Positions 1-8,499 of a stretch of DNA of 19,742 bases are shown one piece after another. Source of the stretch: JBBQAA01 sp038276395 (GTDB lineage: Bacteria > Actinomycetota > Thermoleophilia > Solirubrobacterales > Solirubrobacteraceae); the NCBI GenBank assembly GCA_038276395.1, contig JBBQAA010000080.1, positions 1-19,742 on the forward strand. Direction: 5' to 3'. A program made the translations under genes and the position numbers. The notes under the pieces are model-generated. The model made no database searches. It was not told the origin of the DNA and saw only the letters and a program-made list of their open reading frames with translations. Within the stretch, counting starts at the first letter, position 1. Every line of letters begins with the position of its first letter.

Positions 1-145
1 CCGCTCGTCGCGCTTATCTGCAGGCCGCTCCTGGAACCGGCGGATTCTCGTGTCCGGCCGCTCGAGGGGAGTGTGGGCCTCGTCCGAACCCCAAGCAACG
101 TACCCGGGGGTTCGCACGGAAGCGAAATGAGGGGAGCCCGTCCGT
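1..145. other. left-edge stretch, no gene recognised
   Basis: This is the region downstream of the nucleotidyl cyclase gene. An open minus-strand frame runs off the left edge, but its residues match nothing I recognise and no start is convincing. I see no tRNA, repeat or clear terminator here. Confidence 0.3.
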
Positions 146-1336
146 TTAGACGCTGGTGACCGGGATCGTTCCTGCGTCGCGGACCGCCTTGTCGCTGGCG
201 CCGTCGAGCTCGCCGAGCGGCGTGTAGGCGAGCGCGTCGGGGTCGAGGCCGGTGGCCTGGGCGTCCGCTGCGTCGAGGCGTTCGATCACGTCCTTGGAGG
301 CGAGGATCGCACCACGTGTGGCGGCGGCCTCGATGCGTGCGCCCTCGTTCATCTGGTCCCCCAGCGCGGTGACCTCCAGGCGCCCGCCGGTGGCGACCTG
401 GCCAATCATCAGCGTCGCCCCCCAGTGCACCCCGATGTTCAGCTTCACCGAGATCTCATCGGGACCAAGCTGATCGGCGCCGTCACGGATCGCGCGCGCC
501 GTCTCGATCGCTGCGCGCGCGGCGGCCGATTCCGAGCCGTCGAAATCGGCGACCAGAAACAGGGCTGAGCCCCCGTCCCCGGCGTGCTTACCGACGATCC
601 CGTCGCGTGCGATCACAGACGAGTCGATGAGATCCGTGAGGCGGCTGATCAGGTCGAAGTAACCCCGAGAGGAGAGGCGCCGCGAGAGTGCCCCCGACGC
701 TTCGAGGTCGGCGAACACGATGGCCGCCGGCCGTCGGCCCGGCTCGCTGACGCGGTTCATGCGCTCGAAGAGCCTGGGGTCTCCGCGACCCAGCCGTGAG
801 AGGAGGCTGTCGGGTAGTGTCGCGCGGACCAGGCGCACAGCGCCGATGAATGCCCCAGAGTCGTCGGTGACCCGCCACTCGATGAACCTCATCTCACTCC
901 GGAGCGACCTCCCATTTGCGTTCTCGGGCCGGAACTCATAGGACTGCTGCCAAGCCCGCGGAGCGACCGTGACAGGCGTGACGCGGGTGGCCGCGTCGCT
1001 CAGCGGCTCGAAAACCGCTTCGTAGTCCGGGTCCTCCGGATGCAGGTAGTGGCGCATGATCGGGACGATCTGGCGCCACCACGTCACCCCGCTCTCGTCC
1101 GTGACGCCCCAGGTTTCGGAATCCTCGTGATGGCGGCGGATCATCGACTTGCCGTAGTTGCGCGATACGTCCCGCGGGGCGACCCCGGCGAGCCGCGCCA
1201 GCTCGCTGGAGATGAACACCGTCCGCCAGCGCGCGTCGACGATGTCCCCGGACACGCCCGCGCCCTCCATCGCCCGAGCAAACTCCCGCAGCTCCGGATG
1301 CTCGGGAAGCGGCGGGCCGGCCGGACCGTCGGGCAT
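146..1336 (-). CDS. class III nucleotidyl (adenylate) cyclase with N-terminal PAS-like sensor region
   Basis: This is a 396-residue soluble protein predicted to make cyclic nucleotide, most likely cAMP from ATP. The C-terminal cyclase homology domain spans about residues 203-355. Visible catalytic features are the two metal-binding Asp residues (D210 in FADLE, D254 in AGDGG), a Lys four residues before the second Asp (K250, the adenine-recognition position), and the transition-state pair N330/R334 in MNEGAR. The second base-specifying position, seven residues before N330, is Thr (T323) rather than Asp, which is typical of class IIIb enzymes, several of which respond to bicarbonate. Residues about 28-172 resemble a PAS sensor fold (GDIVDARWRTVF at the start), so the activity is probably ligand-controlled; the ligand is unknown. 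There are no membrane segments. The ATG lacks a ribosome binding site but follows TAGCCT by six bases, suggesting a leaderless message. Cyclase identity is confident; ATP over GTP is inferred from K250. Confidence 0.88.
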   Translation of the reverse strand: MPDGPAGPPLPEHPELREFARAMEGAGVSGDIVDARWRTVFISSELARLAGVAPRDVSRNYGKSMIRRHHEDSETWGVTDESGVTWWRQIVPIMRHYLHPEDPDYEAVFEPLSDAATRVTPVTVAPRAWQQSYEFRPENANGRSLRSEMRFIEWRVTDDSGAFIGAVRLVRATLPDSLLSRLGRGDPRLFERMNRVSEPGRRPAAIVFADLEASGALSRRLSSRGYFDLISRLTDLIDSSVIARDGIVGKHAGDGGSALFLVADFDGSESAAARAAIETARAIRDGADQLGPDEISVKLNIGVHWGATLMIGQVATGGRLEVTALGDQMNEGARIEAAATRGAILASKDVIERLDAADAQATGLDPDALAYTPLGELDGASDKAVRDAGTIPVTSV

Positions 1337-1342
1337 CGCCGC

Positions 1343-1348
1343 AGGCTA
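1343..1348 (-). promoter_or_regulatory. putative -10 box, leaderless start of the cyclase gene
   Basis: On the minus strand TAGCCT lies six bases before the ATG at 1336. It fits TAnnnT at the distance expected if transcription begins at or next to the start codon. No convincing -35 box is seen. Confidence 0.4.
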
Positions 1349-1591
1349 CTCCGCAACCCCTACCTACTTGCGCTCACGAGGAGCGAAGATCACCCTCGAG
1401 TCCTCCGAGGGCGCTGACAGCGAGCGAGATCGTTAGCGTCAACCGCCCGAAGATCTCCGCAGCAAGCATCAACCAGCGCCTGAGGGTTCGGCGTTGCCCC
1501 CGCTCACCGCTAGTAGGCCGGGCGTGCCGCTCGAGGTCCACGCTTCGGCCTCGAGCCGGCTGCGCCAAGCCGGTGTGCTCGGAAACCGTCC

Positions 1592-1801
1592 TCAGGGACG
1601 GTCGGCGTAGCGCGCGTCGCGCCGGGCGCCGCGGTCGCGCCAGACCATCAGCCAGAGGATCGACAGGACGAGCCCGACGGCGCCGGCGACGATGAGGATC
1701 AGGCCGATCGTGTGGAGGTTGAAGCCCGAAGTGTGGACGGTCACGGCGAAGCGGAGGATCGCCCCGACGGCCATGAGGAAGATCGAGGTGCCGATGGACA
1801 T
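1592..1801 (-). CDS. small two-helix membrane protein, DUF6458-like
   Basis: This 69-residue protein has two hydrophobic segments (about residues 3-20 and 28-51) and a basic, arginine-rich tail after WRDRG. The N-terminal pattern (MSIGTSIFLMAVGAILRFAV) matches my memory of the DUF6458 family, short membrane proteins common in actinobacteria with no established function. Start to stop is the full length expected for the family. A TAACAC hexamer lies seven bases before the ATG (1809-1814, minus strand), a weak leaderless-type promoter. It sits downstream of the two-component pair on the same strand with 51 bases between, so read-through from that operon is possible. The family assignment is from pattern memory, not a search. 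Confidence 0.72.
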   Translation of the reverse strand: MSIGTSIFLMAVGAILRFAVTVHTSGFNLHTIGLILIVAGAVGLVLSILWLMVWRDRGARRDARYADRP

Positions 1802-1852
1802 GAGCGGGGTGTTACCCGGCCGCCACCGGCCCGAACCCAGGCTCTCGGCTCC

Positions 1853-3136
1853 TCAAGCGTCCCGCAGCGCGAGGGTGAACGTCGCCCCGTCGCCCTCGCT
1901 GCTCGTCACCGTCGCCGTCCCCCCCATCGCGGTGACGAGCTGGCGCACGATGGCGAGGCCGAGGCCGGTGCCGACCGCGCGGTCGCCGCGGTAGCGCTCG
2001 TAGAGGTGGAAGCGCTCGAAGGCGCGGGGGAGATCCTCGGGCGCGAGCCCCGGTCCGGTGTCGCTCACCGACATCCGGCCCGGGCGGGCGGTGATCGTCA
2101 CGCGGCCGGCGGCGGGCGTGGCCCGCAGCGCGTTCTCGACGAGGTTCGAGAGCGCCTGGGCCAGGCGATCGGGGTCGCCCCGGGCGGGGGCCGGCTCCTT
2201 GAGCTCGAGGGTGAGCGTGATGCCGGCCGCGCTCGCGGCGGGGCCGTGGCGCTCGGCGGTTCCGCGGGCCAGCGCGCCGAGATCGACGGGCTCGTCCCGC
2301 ACCGCGAAGTCGCTGCGGCCGGCGCGGGCGAGATCGAGCAGATCCTGCACGAGGCGCTCGAGCCGCCGGGCCTCGGCGGTGATGACCGGGCCCGCGCCCT
2401 CCGGGGTGGCGGCACCCTCCTCGAGCGCCTCCGCGTAGCCGCGGATGGCCGTCAGCGGCGTCTTCAGCTCGTGGCTCACGGAGAGCAGGAACGCGCGCTC
2501 GGCGTCGCGGGCGTCGGCCAGGTCGTGGGCCATCGCCATGAAGGCGCGGGCCAGCTCCTCCACCTCGGTCACGGCGCCGGGGCCGAGGTCCACGTCCAGC
2601 CGGCGACCCTCGGCGACCGGGCCGGTGGCGGCGGCCAGCTCGCGCAGCGGGCGGGCCAGGCGCCGGGCGAGCACGGCGGCGAGCAGGCCCGCGACGAGGA
2701 GCCCCGCGAGCCCGCCGAGGAGGATCGCGTCGCGGAACGGGCCGAAGGCGACGGGGCTCCCGGCCCGGGCGCGACCGAGCACGATGACCGTGCCGCGGGG
2801 CGAGGTCCGGCGCGCGAACAGCAGGCGCCGGCCTTGAGCGCCCGTCAGCGTGCCCGACGACGCCGTACCCGCGCGCGCCGCCGCGCGCCGCGCCCGCCCG
2901 GGGCCGAGCTCGACGAGCACCGGCAGGCCGCCGCTGCCCGTCGCGCGCTGGAGGTAGACATGCAGGCCCGCGGGCCGGGCGGCGGCGAGGGAGTCGGCGG
3001 CGCGCGCGACCTGCTGGCGGCGCGGGCGGTCGAGCCGGTGGCGGACGCCGAGCACTCCCACCGCCACGGTGATGAGCGTCGCCGTGAGGACGGCGGCACC
3101 GACGAGGGCGAGCAGGCGCCCGCGCAGCGTCCTCAC
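1853..3136 (-). CDS. two-component sensor histidine kinase
   Basis: The protein has 427 residues from a GTG start. It has TM1 at about residues 8-31, an extracytoplasmic sensor region of roughly 100 residues with no recognised domain, TM2 at about 137-157, and HAMP at about 158-212. The HisKA phosphoacceptor motif is SHELKTPL with His222. The HATPase domain (about 320-425) has an N-box NLVENA around N335, a G1 box DTGPGL at 359-364 and a GTGLGL box near 389. It should autophosphorylate on His222 and pass the phosphate to the regulator encoded just upstream. The GTG at 3136 overlaps the regulator's TGA by four bases (GTGA), implying translational coupling; this start gives a normal short N-terminus before TM1, whereas a longer open reading would run inside the regulator gene. 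The signal sensed is unknown. Confidence 0.92.
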   Translation of the reverse strand: MRTLRGRLLALVGAAVLTATLITVAVGVLGVRHRLDRPRRQQVARAADSLAAARPAGLHVYLQRATGSGGLPVLVELGPGRARRAAARAGTASSGTLTGAQGRRLLFARRTSPRGTVIVLGRARAGSPVAFGPFRDAILLGGLAGLLVAGLLAAVLARRLARPLRELAAATGPVAEGRRLDVDLGPGAVTEVEELARAFMAMAHDLADARDAERAFLLSVSHELKTPLTAIRGYAEALEEGAATPEGAGPVITAEARRLERLVQDLLDLARAGRSDFAVRDEPVDLGALARGTAERHGPAASAAGITLTLELKEPAPARGDPDRLAQALSNLVENALRATPAAGRVTITARPGRMSVSDTGPGLAPEDLPRAFERFHLYERYRGDRAVGTGLGLAIVRQLVTAMGGTATVTSSEGDGATFTLALRDA

Positions 3137-3792
3137 GGCGCGAGCGCCCGGTAGCCGATCCCCCGCACCGTGCGGATGAGGTCGGGGGCGCCGAGCTTTC
3201 GCCGCAGCGCCGAGACGTGGACCTCGACCGTCCGCGTGTCGCCCGGGCTGAGGTAGCCCCACACCTCGGAGAGCAGCTCCCCGCGCCCCACGACCCGACC
3301 CGCGTTCCGGACGAGGTGGACGAGCAGGTCGAACTCGCGCGCGGTGAGCTCGACCGCCCGCCCGTCGATCTCGGCCTCCCGGCGCTCGGTCGAGATCCGC
3401 AGCGGCCCGAGCTCGAGCACGCCGTCCGGCGCCGGCGCGCCCCGGCGCAGGACGGCGCGCACGCGCGCGACGAGCTCGCGCGGGGAGAACGGCTTCGTCA
3501 TGTAGTCATCGGCGCCGAGCTCGAGCCCGGCGACGCGGTCGGCCTCCTCGTCGCGCGCCGTGAGCATGATGACCGGGACCTTCCCCTCGATCCGGCGGCA
3601 CAGCTCGAAGCCGTCCATGCCGGGCAGGGAGACGTCGAGCACGACGAGGGAGACCTCCCGCCGCGCCAGTTCGGTCAGCGCCTCCTCGCCCGAGGTGACC
3701 CACAGGACGCGGTAGCCGTAGCGCGAGAGGTAGTCGCGCACGAGCGCGCCGATGCTCGGCTCGTCCTCGACCGCCAGCACCAGCTCGCTCAT
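3133..3792 (-). CDS. OmpR/PhoB-family DNA-binding response regulator
   Basis: This 219-residue protein has a receiver domain (about 1-115) and a winged-helix DNA-binding domain (about 125-217). The acidic pocket is D10/E11, the phosphoacceptor is D53 in VLDVSLPGMDG, the switch Thr is T78 and the conserved Lys is K100 in TKPF. The C-terminal domain has the usual ELTAREFDLL and RTVEVHVSALRRKL patterns. It is the first gene of an operon with the sensor kinase, overlapping it by four bases. The ATG has no Shine-Dalgarno sequence but lies six bases after TAACCT on its strand, so the message is probably leaderless. It is divergent from a secreted-protein gene across a 134-base spacer that holds a tandem repeat suitable for OmpR-type binding, so it likely controls itself and that neighbour. 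The specific regulon is inference. Confidence 0.95.
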   Translation of the reverse strand: MSELVLAVEDEPSIGALVRDYLSRYGYRVLWVTSGEEALTELARREVSLVVLDVSLPGMDGFELCRRIEGKVPVIMLTARDEEADRVAGLELGADDYMTKPFSPRELVARVRAVLRRGAPAPDGVLELGPLRISTERREAEIDGRAVELTAREFDLLVHLVRNAGRVVGRGELLSEVWGYLSPGDTRTVEVHVSALRRKLGAPDLIRTVRGIGYRALAP

Positions 3793-3798
3793 GGGGCG

Positions 3799-3804
3799 AG
3801 GTTA
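3799..3804 (-). promoter_or_regulatory. putative -10 box, leaderless start of the response regulator
   Basis: TAACCT on the minus strand is followed by six bases and then the ATG at 3792. It has the same layout as the cyclase gene's putative -10. Confidence 0.42.
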
Positions 3805-3832
3805 GGTGGCGGGATACGCGCTCGAGCAGGGA

Positions 3833-3851
3833 CTTTGCACTCCGCTTACAT
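3833..3851 (+). promoter_or_regulatory. tandem direct repeat, candidate response-regulator binding site
   Basis: CTTTGCA (3833-3839) and CTTACAT (3845-3851) form an imperfect direct repeat with 12-base periodicity. OmpR-family regulators usually bind two head-to-tail half sites about one helical turn apart, often CTTTACA-like in actinobacteria. The repeat lies between the divergent regulator and secreted-protein genes, upstream of the putative -10 of the regulator. This is a pattern match only. Confidence 0.3.
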
Positions 3852-3926
3852 AGTCCTCAGGCCCGGCTGACCCGGTGCTCTCACTGTGGACGTCGTCCAG
3901 TACATCCCTTTCGTCGAGGAGCACCC

Positions 3927-4400
3927 ATGAAGAACCGCATGACCCCCCGCCTCCGTCTCGTGTCCGTCGGGCTCGCCTGCGCCGTCCTCGGTGTCGGCGG
4001 CGGCGCCGTCCTCAACGCCACCGCTCGCGACGGCGGGGGCCATGCCGCCCGCGGCGATCTCGCCGGAGGGCAGCACGGCAAGCACGGCGCGGGCCGGCTG
4101 CTGCGCCACGTCGTCCACGGCGACCTCGTGGTCGGGCACGGCAAGACCTTCGGAAACGTCACCATCGACCGCGGCAAGGTCGTGAGCATGACGTCCTCCT
4201 CGGTGACGATCGCCGAGGGCACGCGTAAGGCGAGCTACAAGACGGTCACGCTCCCGATCCCGGCGAACGCCCGGATCCGCGACAACCACAAGAAGGCGAC
4301 GCTCGCCGACCTGAAGGCCGGCCAGCGGATCATGGTCGTCAAGCTGCCGAAGCGCACGCTCGTGCGCGCGCACGACGCGCGGATGCACGCCGCGCGCTGA
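3927..4400 (+). CDS. small secreted protein, DUF5666-like, His-rich
   Basis: This 157-residue protein starts at an ATG five bases after a good ribosome binding site (GAGGAG, 3916-3921), unlike many neighbours. Residues 1-33 form a signal peptide or N-terminal anchor: basic start, hydrophobic core about 11-29. The following region (34-72) is rich in His and Gly. Residues about 77-146 form a beta-rich module with VSMTSSSVTI, a polar strand ending in NARI, and ADLKAGQRIMVV, resembling DUF5666/OB-like domains of secreted bacterial proteins. The function is unknown. It is divergent from an OmpR-type response regulator; such pairings often mean the regulator controls the exported protein, and the His-rich stretch could bind metal, but both points are inference. 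The tail is basic, with further His residues. Confidence 0.72.
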   Translation: MKNRMTPRLRLVSVGLACAVLGVGGGAVLNATARDGGGHAARGDLAGGQHGKHGAGRLLRHVVHGDLVVGHGKTFGNVTIDRGKVVSMTSSSVTIAEGTRKASYKTVTLPIPANARIRDNHKKATLADLKAGQRIMVVKLPKRTLVRAHDARMHAAR

Positions 4401-4468
4401 GGACCAGCGTCGCCGGCGGCGCGGGCGGCGTCGGGGGGACCCGGCCCGCCCCCGGCCTCCCTAGGGTC

Positions 4469-6287
4469 TTGCGCATCGCCGCCCGGTCGCCCGCACCCGA
4501 CACCGCCGGCGCGAGCGCTCCGGGTGGCCGCTGGTCGGTTGGCCTGCGCGGGCGCGGGCTCGCGCGCTGGGTGGCCGAGCGGCCGGAGGGTCTCGCGGCG
4601 CTGGCGCTGCTCGTCGGGGCGGGAGCCGGGCTCGGAGCGATCGTCTTCCGCTACATGATCGAGGGCGTCACGCTGCTGGCCACCGGGCGCTCGGATCCGA
4701 GCGCGGCCGGCCGGGTCGCCAACCCCCACCTCCCGGGCCTCGGCGTCGGCTACATGCTCGCCGTGCCCGTTCTCGGTGGTCTGCTCTACGGCCCGCTCGT
4801 TTCGCGCTTCGCGCCCGAGGCGCGCGGCCACGGGGTGCCCGAGGTGATGCTCGCGGTCTCGCGTCTCGGGGGGCGGATCCGCCCGCAGGTACCGATCGTC
4901 AAGTCGATCGCCTCGGCACTATGCATCGGGGCCGGGGGCTCGGTCGGCCGCGAGGGGCCGATCGTGCAGATCGGCTCGGCGCTCGCCTCCTCGCTGGGCC
5001 AGGCGGCGCGGGTGCCCGAGAGGCGCCTGCGCCTGCTCGTGGCCTGCGGCGCGGGCGGCGGGCATCTCGGCCACCTTCAACGCGCCGCTGGCCGGCGTCT
5101 TCTTCGCGCTCGAAGTGATCCTCAGGGACTTCGAGACGCAGTCCTTCGGCGTCGTCGTCCTCTCCTCCGTCACCGCCGCGGCGATCGGCCGGGCCGCCTT
5201 CGGCAGCGCCGCCTTCCTGCACCTGCCCGGCTTCGGCGTCGTCTCCGGGCTCGAGTATCCGCTCTACGCGCTGCTCGGCGCGCTCGCCGCGGTCATGGGC
5301 GTCGTGTTCATCCGCGTGCTCTACGGCGCCGAGGACCTCGGCGACCGTCTGTGGCGCGGCCCGGAGTGGCTGCGCCCGGCGGCGGGTGGGATCCTGCTCG
5401 GCGCGCTGCTCATCGCGCTGCCGCAGATGTACGGGGTCGGCTACCCGGTGCTCGAGCGCGCCGTCGAGGGGCACTACGTGGCGGGCCTGCTCGTCCTCCT
5501 GCTCGTGGGGAAGGTCGTGGCCACGAGCCTCACGATGTCGATCGGCGGCTCCGGCGGCGTCTTCGCGCCCTCGCTGTTCATGGGCGCCATGCTCGGCTCC
5601 GCCTACGGGCTCGGCGTGCACGGGGCGTTCCCGCACCTGACCGCCTCGGCCGGCGCCTACGGACTCGTGGGGATGGGCGCCGTCTTCGCCGCCAGCGCCC
5701 GCGCCCCGATCACCGCGGTGCTCATCATCTACGAGCTCACGGGGGAGTACTCGATCATCCTCCCGCTGATGCTGGCGATCGTCGCCGCCACGGCGCTCAG
5801 CGCCCGCCTCTCCCCGGACACGATCTACACCCTGAAGCTCCGCCGGCGGGGGATCGACCTGCAGCGGCGTACGCGCCCGCTGCTCGCCGACCTCTCGGTA
5901 AGCGACGCGATGGGGCCGGCGCCCGAGCCGGTGTCCGCCGACGCGCCGTTCTCCGTGCTGCTCGACCGGTTCGCCGCGGGGGAGGGCGGCGCGCTGCCGG
6001 TGCTCGACGGCGCCGAGCGGCTCGTCGGCGTCATCGCCCCGGCCGATCTCGAGGCGATCATGGACGACGAGGACCCCGGGCAGGTCACCGCCGCCGACAT
6101 CGCCCACACTCCTCCGCGCGTGCACGCCGAGGATCCGCTCGACGCGGCGATCCAGGCGCTCGGCCGCGCCGACGAGGCGGGGCTCCCGGTCGTCGGGGGG
6201 GAGGGCGACGGCACCGTCGTCGGCTGGATCGGGCAGAACGAGGTCATGCGGCTCTACCGCCGGCGGCTGGAGGAGGCGGGGCGTTGA
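4469..6287 (+). pseudogene. CLC-family chloride channel/antiporter with C-terminal CBS pair, interrupted by a +1 frameshift
   Basis: Two overlapping frames together encode one CLC protein. The first (from 4469) gives the N-terminal half with GHGVPEV near residue 120 and GSVGREGP (158-164, gating Glu E162), reading to VACGAG at 191-196. The second resumes at AAGISATFNAPLAGVFF and continues through GGSGGVFAPSLFMG and two CBS domains (from about 5900) to the stop at 6287. Removing one G from the GGG at 5053-5055 restores CGAAAGIS, the family consensus, and one 605-residue frame, a normal length for CBS-containing CLCs. As written the upstream frame runs out of the family here, so this is either a real inactivating frameshift or a sequence error; the intact motifs on both sides favour an error or a very recent event. 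The TTG start at 4469 is uncertain: a TAGGGT lies just before it (4462-4467), and GTG 4571 is an alternative. The protein would move chloride across the membrane. Confidence 0.85.
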
Positions 6288-6315
6288 GCGTCGCGGGGGC
6301 AGGCCCTTCCCGCCC

Positions 6316-8499
6316 TCACCGCACCCACAGCGTGACCGTGCGTGCGAGCCACCGCGAGGAGACCCCGACGGAGAGCCGGTAGCGCCCGGGATCGAGCACC
6401 CAGGCGTTCCGCGACTCGCTCCAGACCTCGAAGGCCCGCGAGGAGAGTCGTAGGTGCAGCGGCGCCCGGCGCCCGACCCCGAGCCGCGCCTTGGCGAAGG
6501 CCGCGAGCTGGCGCACGGGCTCGCCGCTGCCGGGCGGGTGGCTCAGGTAGAGCTGGGGCACGACCCGGCCGGTCCGGCGGCCGGTGTTGCGCACCGGCAC
6601 GGTCACGTCGTAGCGGCGGCGCCCGACGGCCTGCACGCGCGGGCGGCCGAGCGCGAAGCGGGTGTAGGAGAGCCCGAAGCCGAAGGGGAAGGCGGGCCGG
6701 AGGTGCTTCGCGTTCCACCAGCGGTAGCCGACGAGCAGGCCCTCGGAGTAGGTCTCCTGCTCGCCCACGCCCGGGTAGCGCCGCGGGTCGCCCGCCGTCG
6801 GCTCCTGCCCGGGGCTCGCGGGGAAGGTCGCCGGCAGGCGACCGCCGGGATCGGCGTCGCCGAAGAGGACGCGCGCGATCGCGCCGCCGCCCTCCTGCCC
6901 CGGATACCAGGCCTCGAGGAGACCCGCGACCTGTCCGCGCCAGGGCGTGAGCACGGGGCCGCCGGTCTCGAGCACGACGACCGTACGGCGGTTGGCGGCG
7001 GCGACGGCGCGGATGAGCCCGTCCTGGTCGCCGTAGACCGGCGGGCACTCGAGGGTCAGGCAGGCGCGGTCAGAGCCCTCGGTGAGATAGTCGGGCGTCG
7101 CCACGATCGCCACGTCGGAGCGGCGCGCGAGCGCCGCGGCGCGGGCCGGATCGGTCCCGTCGTCGGCGCGCACGGCCACGCCCGGCCCGACCCGCCGCCG
7201 CACCGCGTCGACGAGGGTGGTCGTGGCGAACGGGGTCACGTTCCCCGAGCCCCCGCCGGTGACGAAGCGGTCGATCCCGCCGCCGATCAGCGCGACCGAG
7301 TGGAGCTTCCGCGCATCGAGGGGAAGCGTGCGATGGCGGTTGACGAGCAGGGTGAGCGCGTTCTCCTCGACCGTGCGCGCGGTGGCCGCGTGCCGGGCCT
7401 TGGGGATCTGGGCGTCGTCGTCCCGGTAGGCCTCGCGGTCGAAGACGCCGTAGGCGAAGAGCGTCCGGAGCTGGCGATGCACCGCGCGGTCGACGTCACC
7501 CTGGGTGATCTCGCCGGCGAGGAGCGCCGCGGTGACCCGCAGGGGGCCGAAGGTCGTCCCCGGCCAGGGCTCGAAGTCGAGGCCGGCCTTCAGCGAGGGC
7601 GCGAGGTCGTGGACCGCGGCGTAGTCGGAGAGCACGTAGCCGCGAAAGCCCCAGCCGCCGAGGATGCCGGTCAGCAGGTGCGGGTTCTGGCAGGCGTACG
7701 TCCCGCCCACCCGGTTGTAGGAGCACATGACGGTGCCCACGTGCGCCTCCTTGACCGCGGCCTCGAAGGCGGGCAGCTCGACCTCGCGGAGCGTGCGCTC
7801 GGCGGCCGTCACGTTGACGAGCATCCGGCCGCCCTCGGTGGGCGGCGGGCCGAGCGGCTGCCCCGGCCGGCTCTCGTTCGCGGCCGCCGAGTAGCCCTCC
7901 TGGTTGTTCAGCGCGAAGTGCTTGACGTCGGCGATGACGCCCTGCCCCTGCGCGCCCTCGATCCAGCCGACGCCCATGCGGGAGTCGAGGAACGGGTCCT
8001 CCCCGTAGGCCTCGAAGGTCCGGCCGTTCAGCGGCGTGCGCAGGATGTTGACGTTCGGGCCGAAGACGACGTCGTTGCCCTTGGAGCGCGCCTCCTGCCC
8101 GACGACGGCGCCGTAGGCACGGGCCAGCCTCGGGCTCCAGGTGGCGGCGAGCGCGAGCGGCGCGGGCAGGCCGGTCGTCCTCCCCTGCCGCGGACCTTGG
8201 GGGCCGTCGGTGTACCGGATGGTGGGGATGTCGAGCCGCGGCACGCCGTCCCCGGTGCCCGTGTGGGCGTGCTCGCCGCCGAGGACGCCCGTCAGGTTGT
8301 CGCCCCCGAGCAGGCCGAGCCGCTCGGCGGGTGTCATGGCGGCGATCAGGAGATCGGCGCGGCGGTCGGGGGAGAGGCGCGTGTCACACCAGGGATGGGC
8401 GCCGCAGCGCCCGGCCGCGGTGGCCGCCGGGGCGGGGGCGAGCGCCAGCAGCCCAATGAGGACGGTGAGGAGCGGCGCGAGCCTTGTCGGAGCCGACAC
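6316..8499 (-). CDS. exported glycoside hydrolase family 3 beta-glycosidase
   Basis: The protein has 727 residues from a GTG at 8499. Residues 1-29 are a signal peptide (hydrophobic core about 8-22, cleavage near ATAAG). The GH3 N-terminal barrel (about 50-310) has TDGPQG at 97-102, DVKHFALN near 191 and the nucleophile Asp292 in VLSDY. The GH3 C-terminal alpha/beta domain (about 355-590) follows, and a fibronectin-III-like domain typical of GH3 beta-glucosidases and xylosidases occupies about 630-720. It would remove terminal sugars from beta-linked oligosaccharides outside the cell; the exact sugar cannot be read from sequence. The start was chosen because it places the signal peptide at the N-terminus; a longer open reading would overlap the whole divergent STAS gene. 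It is convergent with the CLC gene (28 bases between stops). Confidence 0.93.
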   Translation of the reverse strand: MSAPTRLAPLLTVLIGLLALAPAPAATAAGRCGAHPWCDTRLSPDRRADLLIAAMTPAERLGLLGGDNLTGVLGGEHAHTGTGDGVPRLDIPTIRYTDGPQGPRQGRTTGLPAPLALAATWSPRLARAYGAVVGQEARSKGNDVVFGPNVNILRTPLNGRTFEAYGEDPFLDSRMGVGWIEGAQGQGVIADVKHFALNNQEGYSAAANESRPGQPLGPPPTEGGRMLVNVTAAERTLREVELPAFEAAVKEAHVGTVMCSYNRVGGTYACQNPHLLTGILGGWGFRGYVLSDYAAVHDLAPSLKAGLDFEPWPGTTFGPLRVTAALLAGEITQGDVDRAVHRQLRTLFAYGVFDREAYRDDDAQIPKARHAATARTVEENALTLLVNRHRTLPLDARKLHSVALIGGGIDRFVTGGGSGNVTPFATTTLVDAVRRRVGPGVAVRADDGTDPARAAALARRSDVAIVATPDYLTEGSDRACLTLECPPVYGDQDGLIRAVAAANRRTVVVLETGGPVLTPWRGQVAGLLEAWYPGQEGGGAIARVLFGDADPGGRLPATFPASPGQEPTAGDPRRYPGVGEQETYSEGLLVGYRWWNAKHLRPAFPFGFGLSYTRFALGRPRVQAVGRRRYDVTVPVRNTGRRTGRVVPQLYLSHPPGSGEPVRQLAAFAKARLGVGRRAPLHLRLSSRAFEVWSESRNAWVLDPGRYRLSVGVSSRWLARTVTLWVR

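Noticed and set aside
1397..1409. 13-base exact repeat CGAGTCCTCCGAG, also at 19428-19440
   Set aside because: Flanks do not match and a 13-mer pair is expected by chance in about 20 kb of GC-rich DNA.
1393..1411. Hairpin CCCTCG-N7-CGAGGG between the cyclase and the small membrane protein
   Set aside because: Could be a terminator stem, but there is no T-run and such GC stems are frequent here.
1712..3154. Long plus-strand open frame opposite the sensor kinase
   Set aside because: A shadow of the GC-rich antisense frame; composition is Arg/Ala/Gly-rich with no domain.
1853..3262. Longer sensor-kinase reading from an upstream ATG at 3262
   Set aside because: The extra 42 residues lie wholly inside the response regulator gene and are not kinase-like; the GTG at 3136 gives the usual 4-base overlap and N-terminus.
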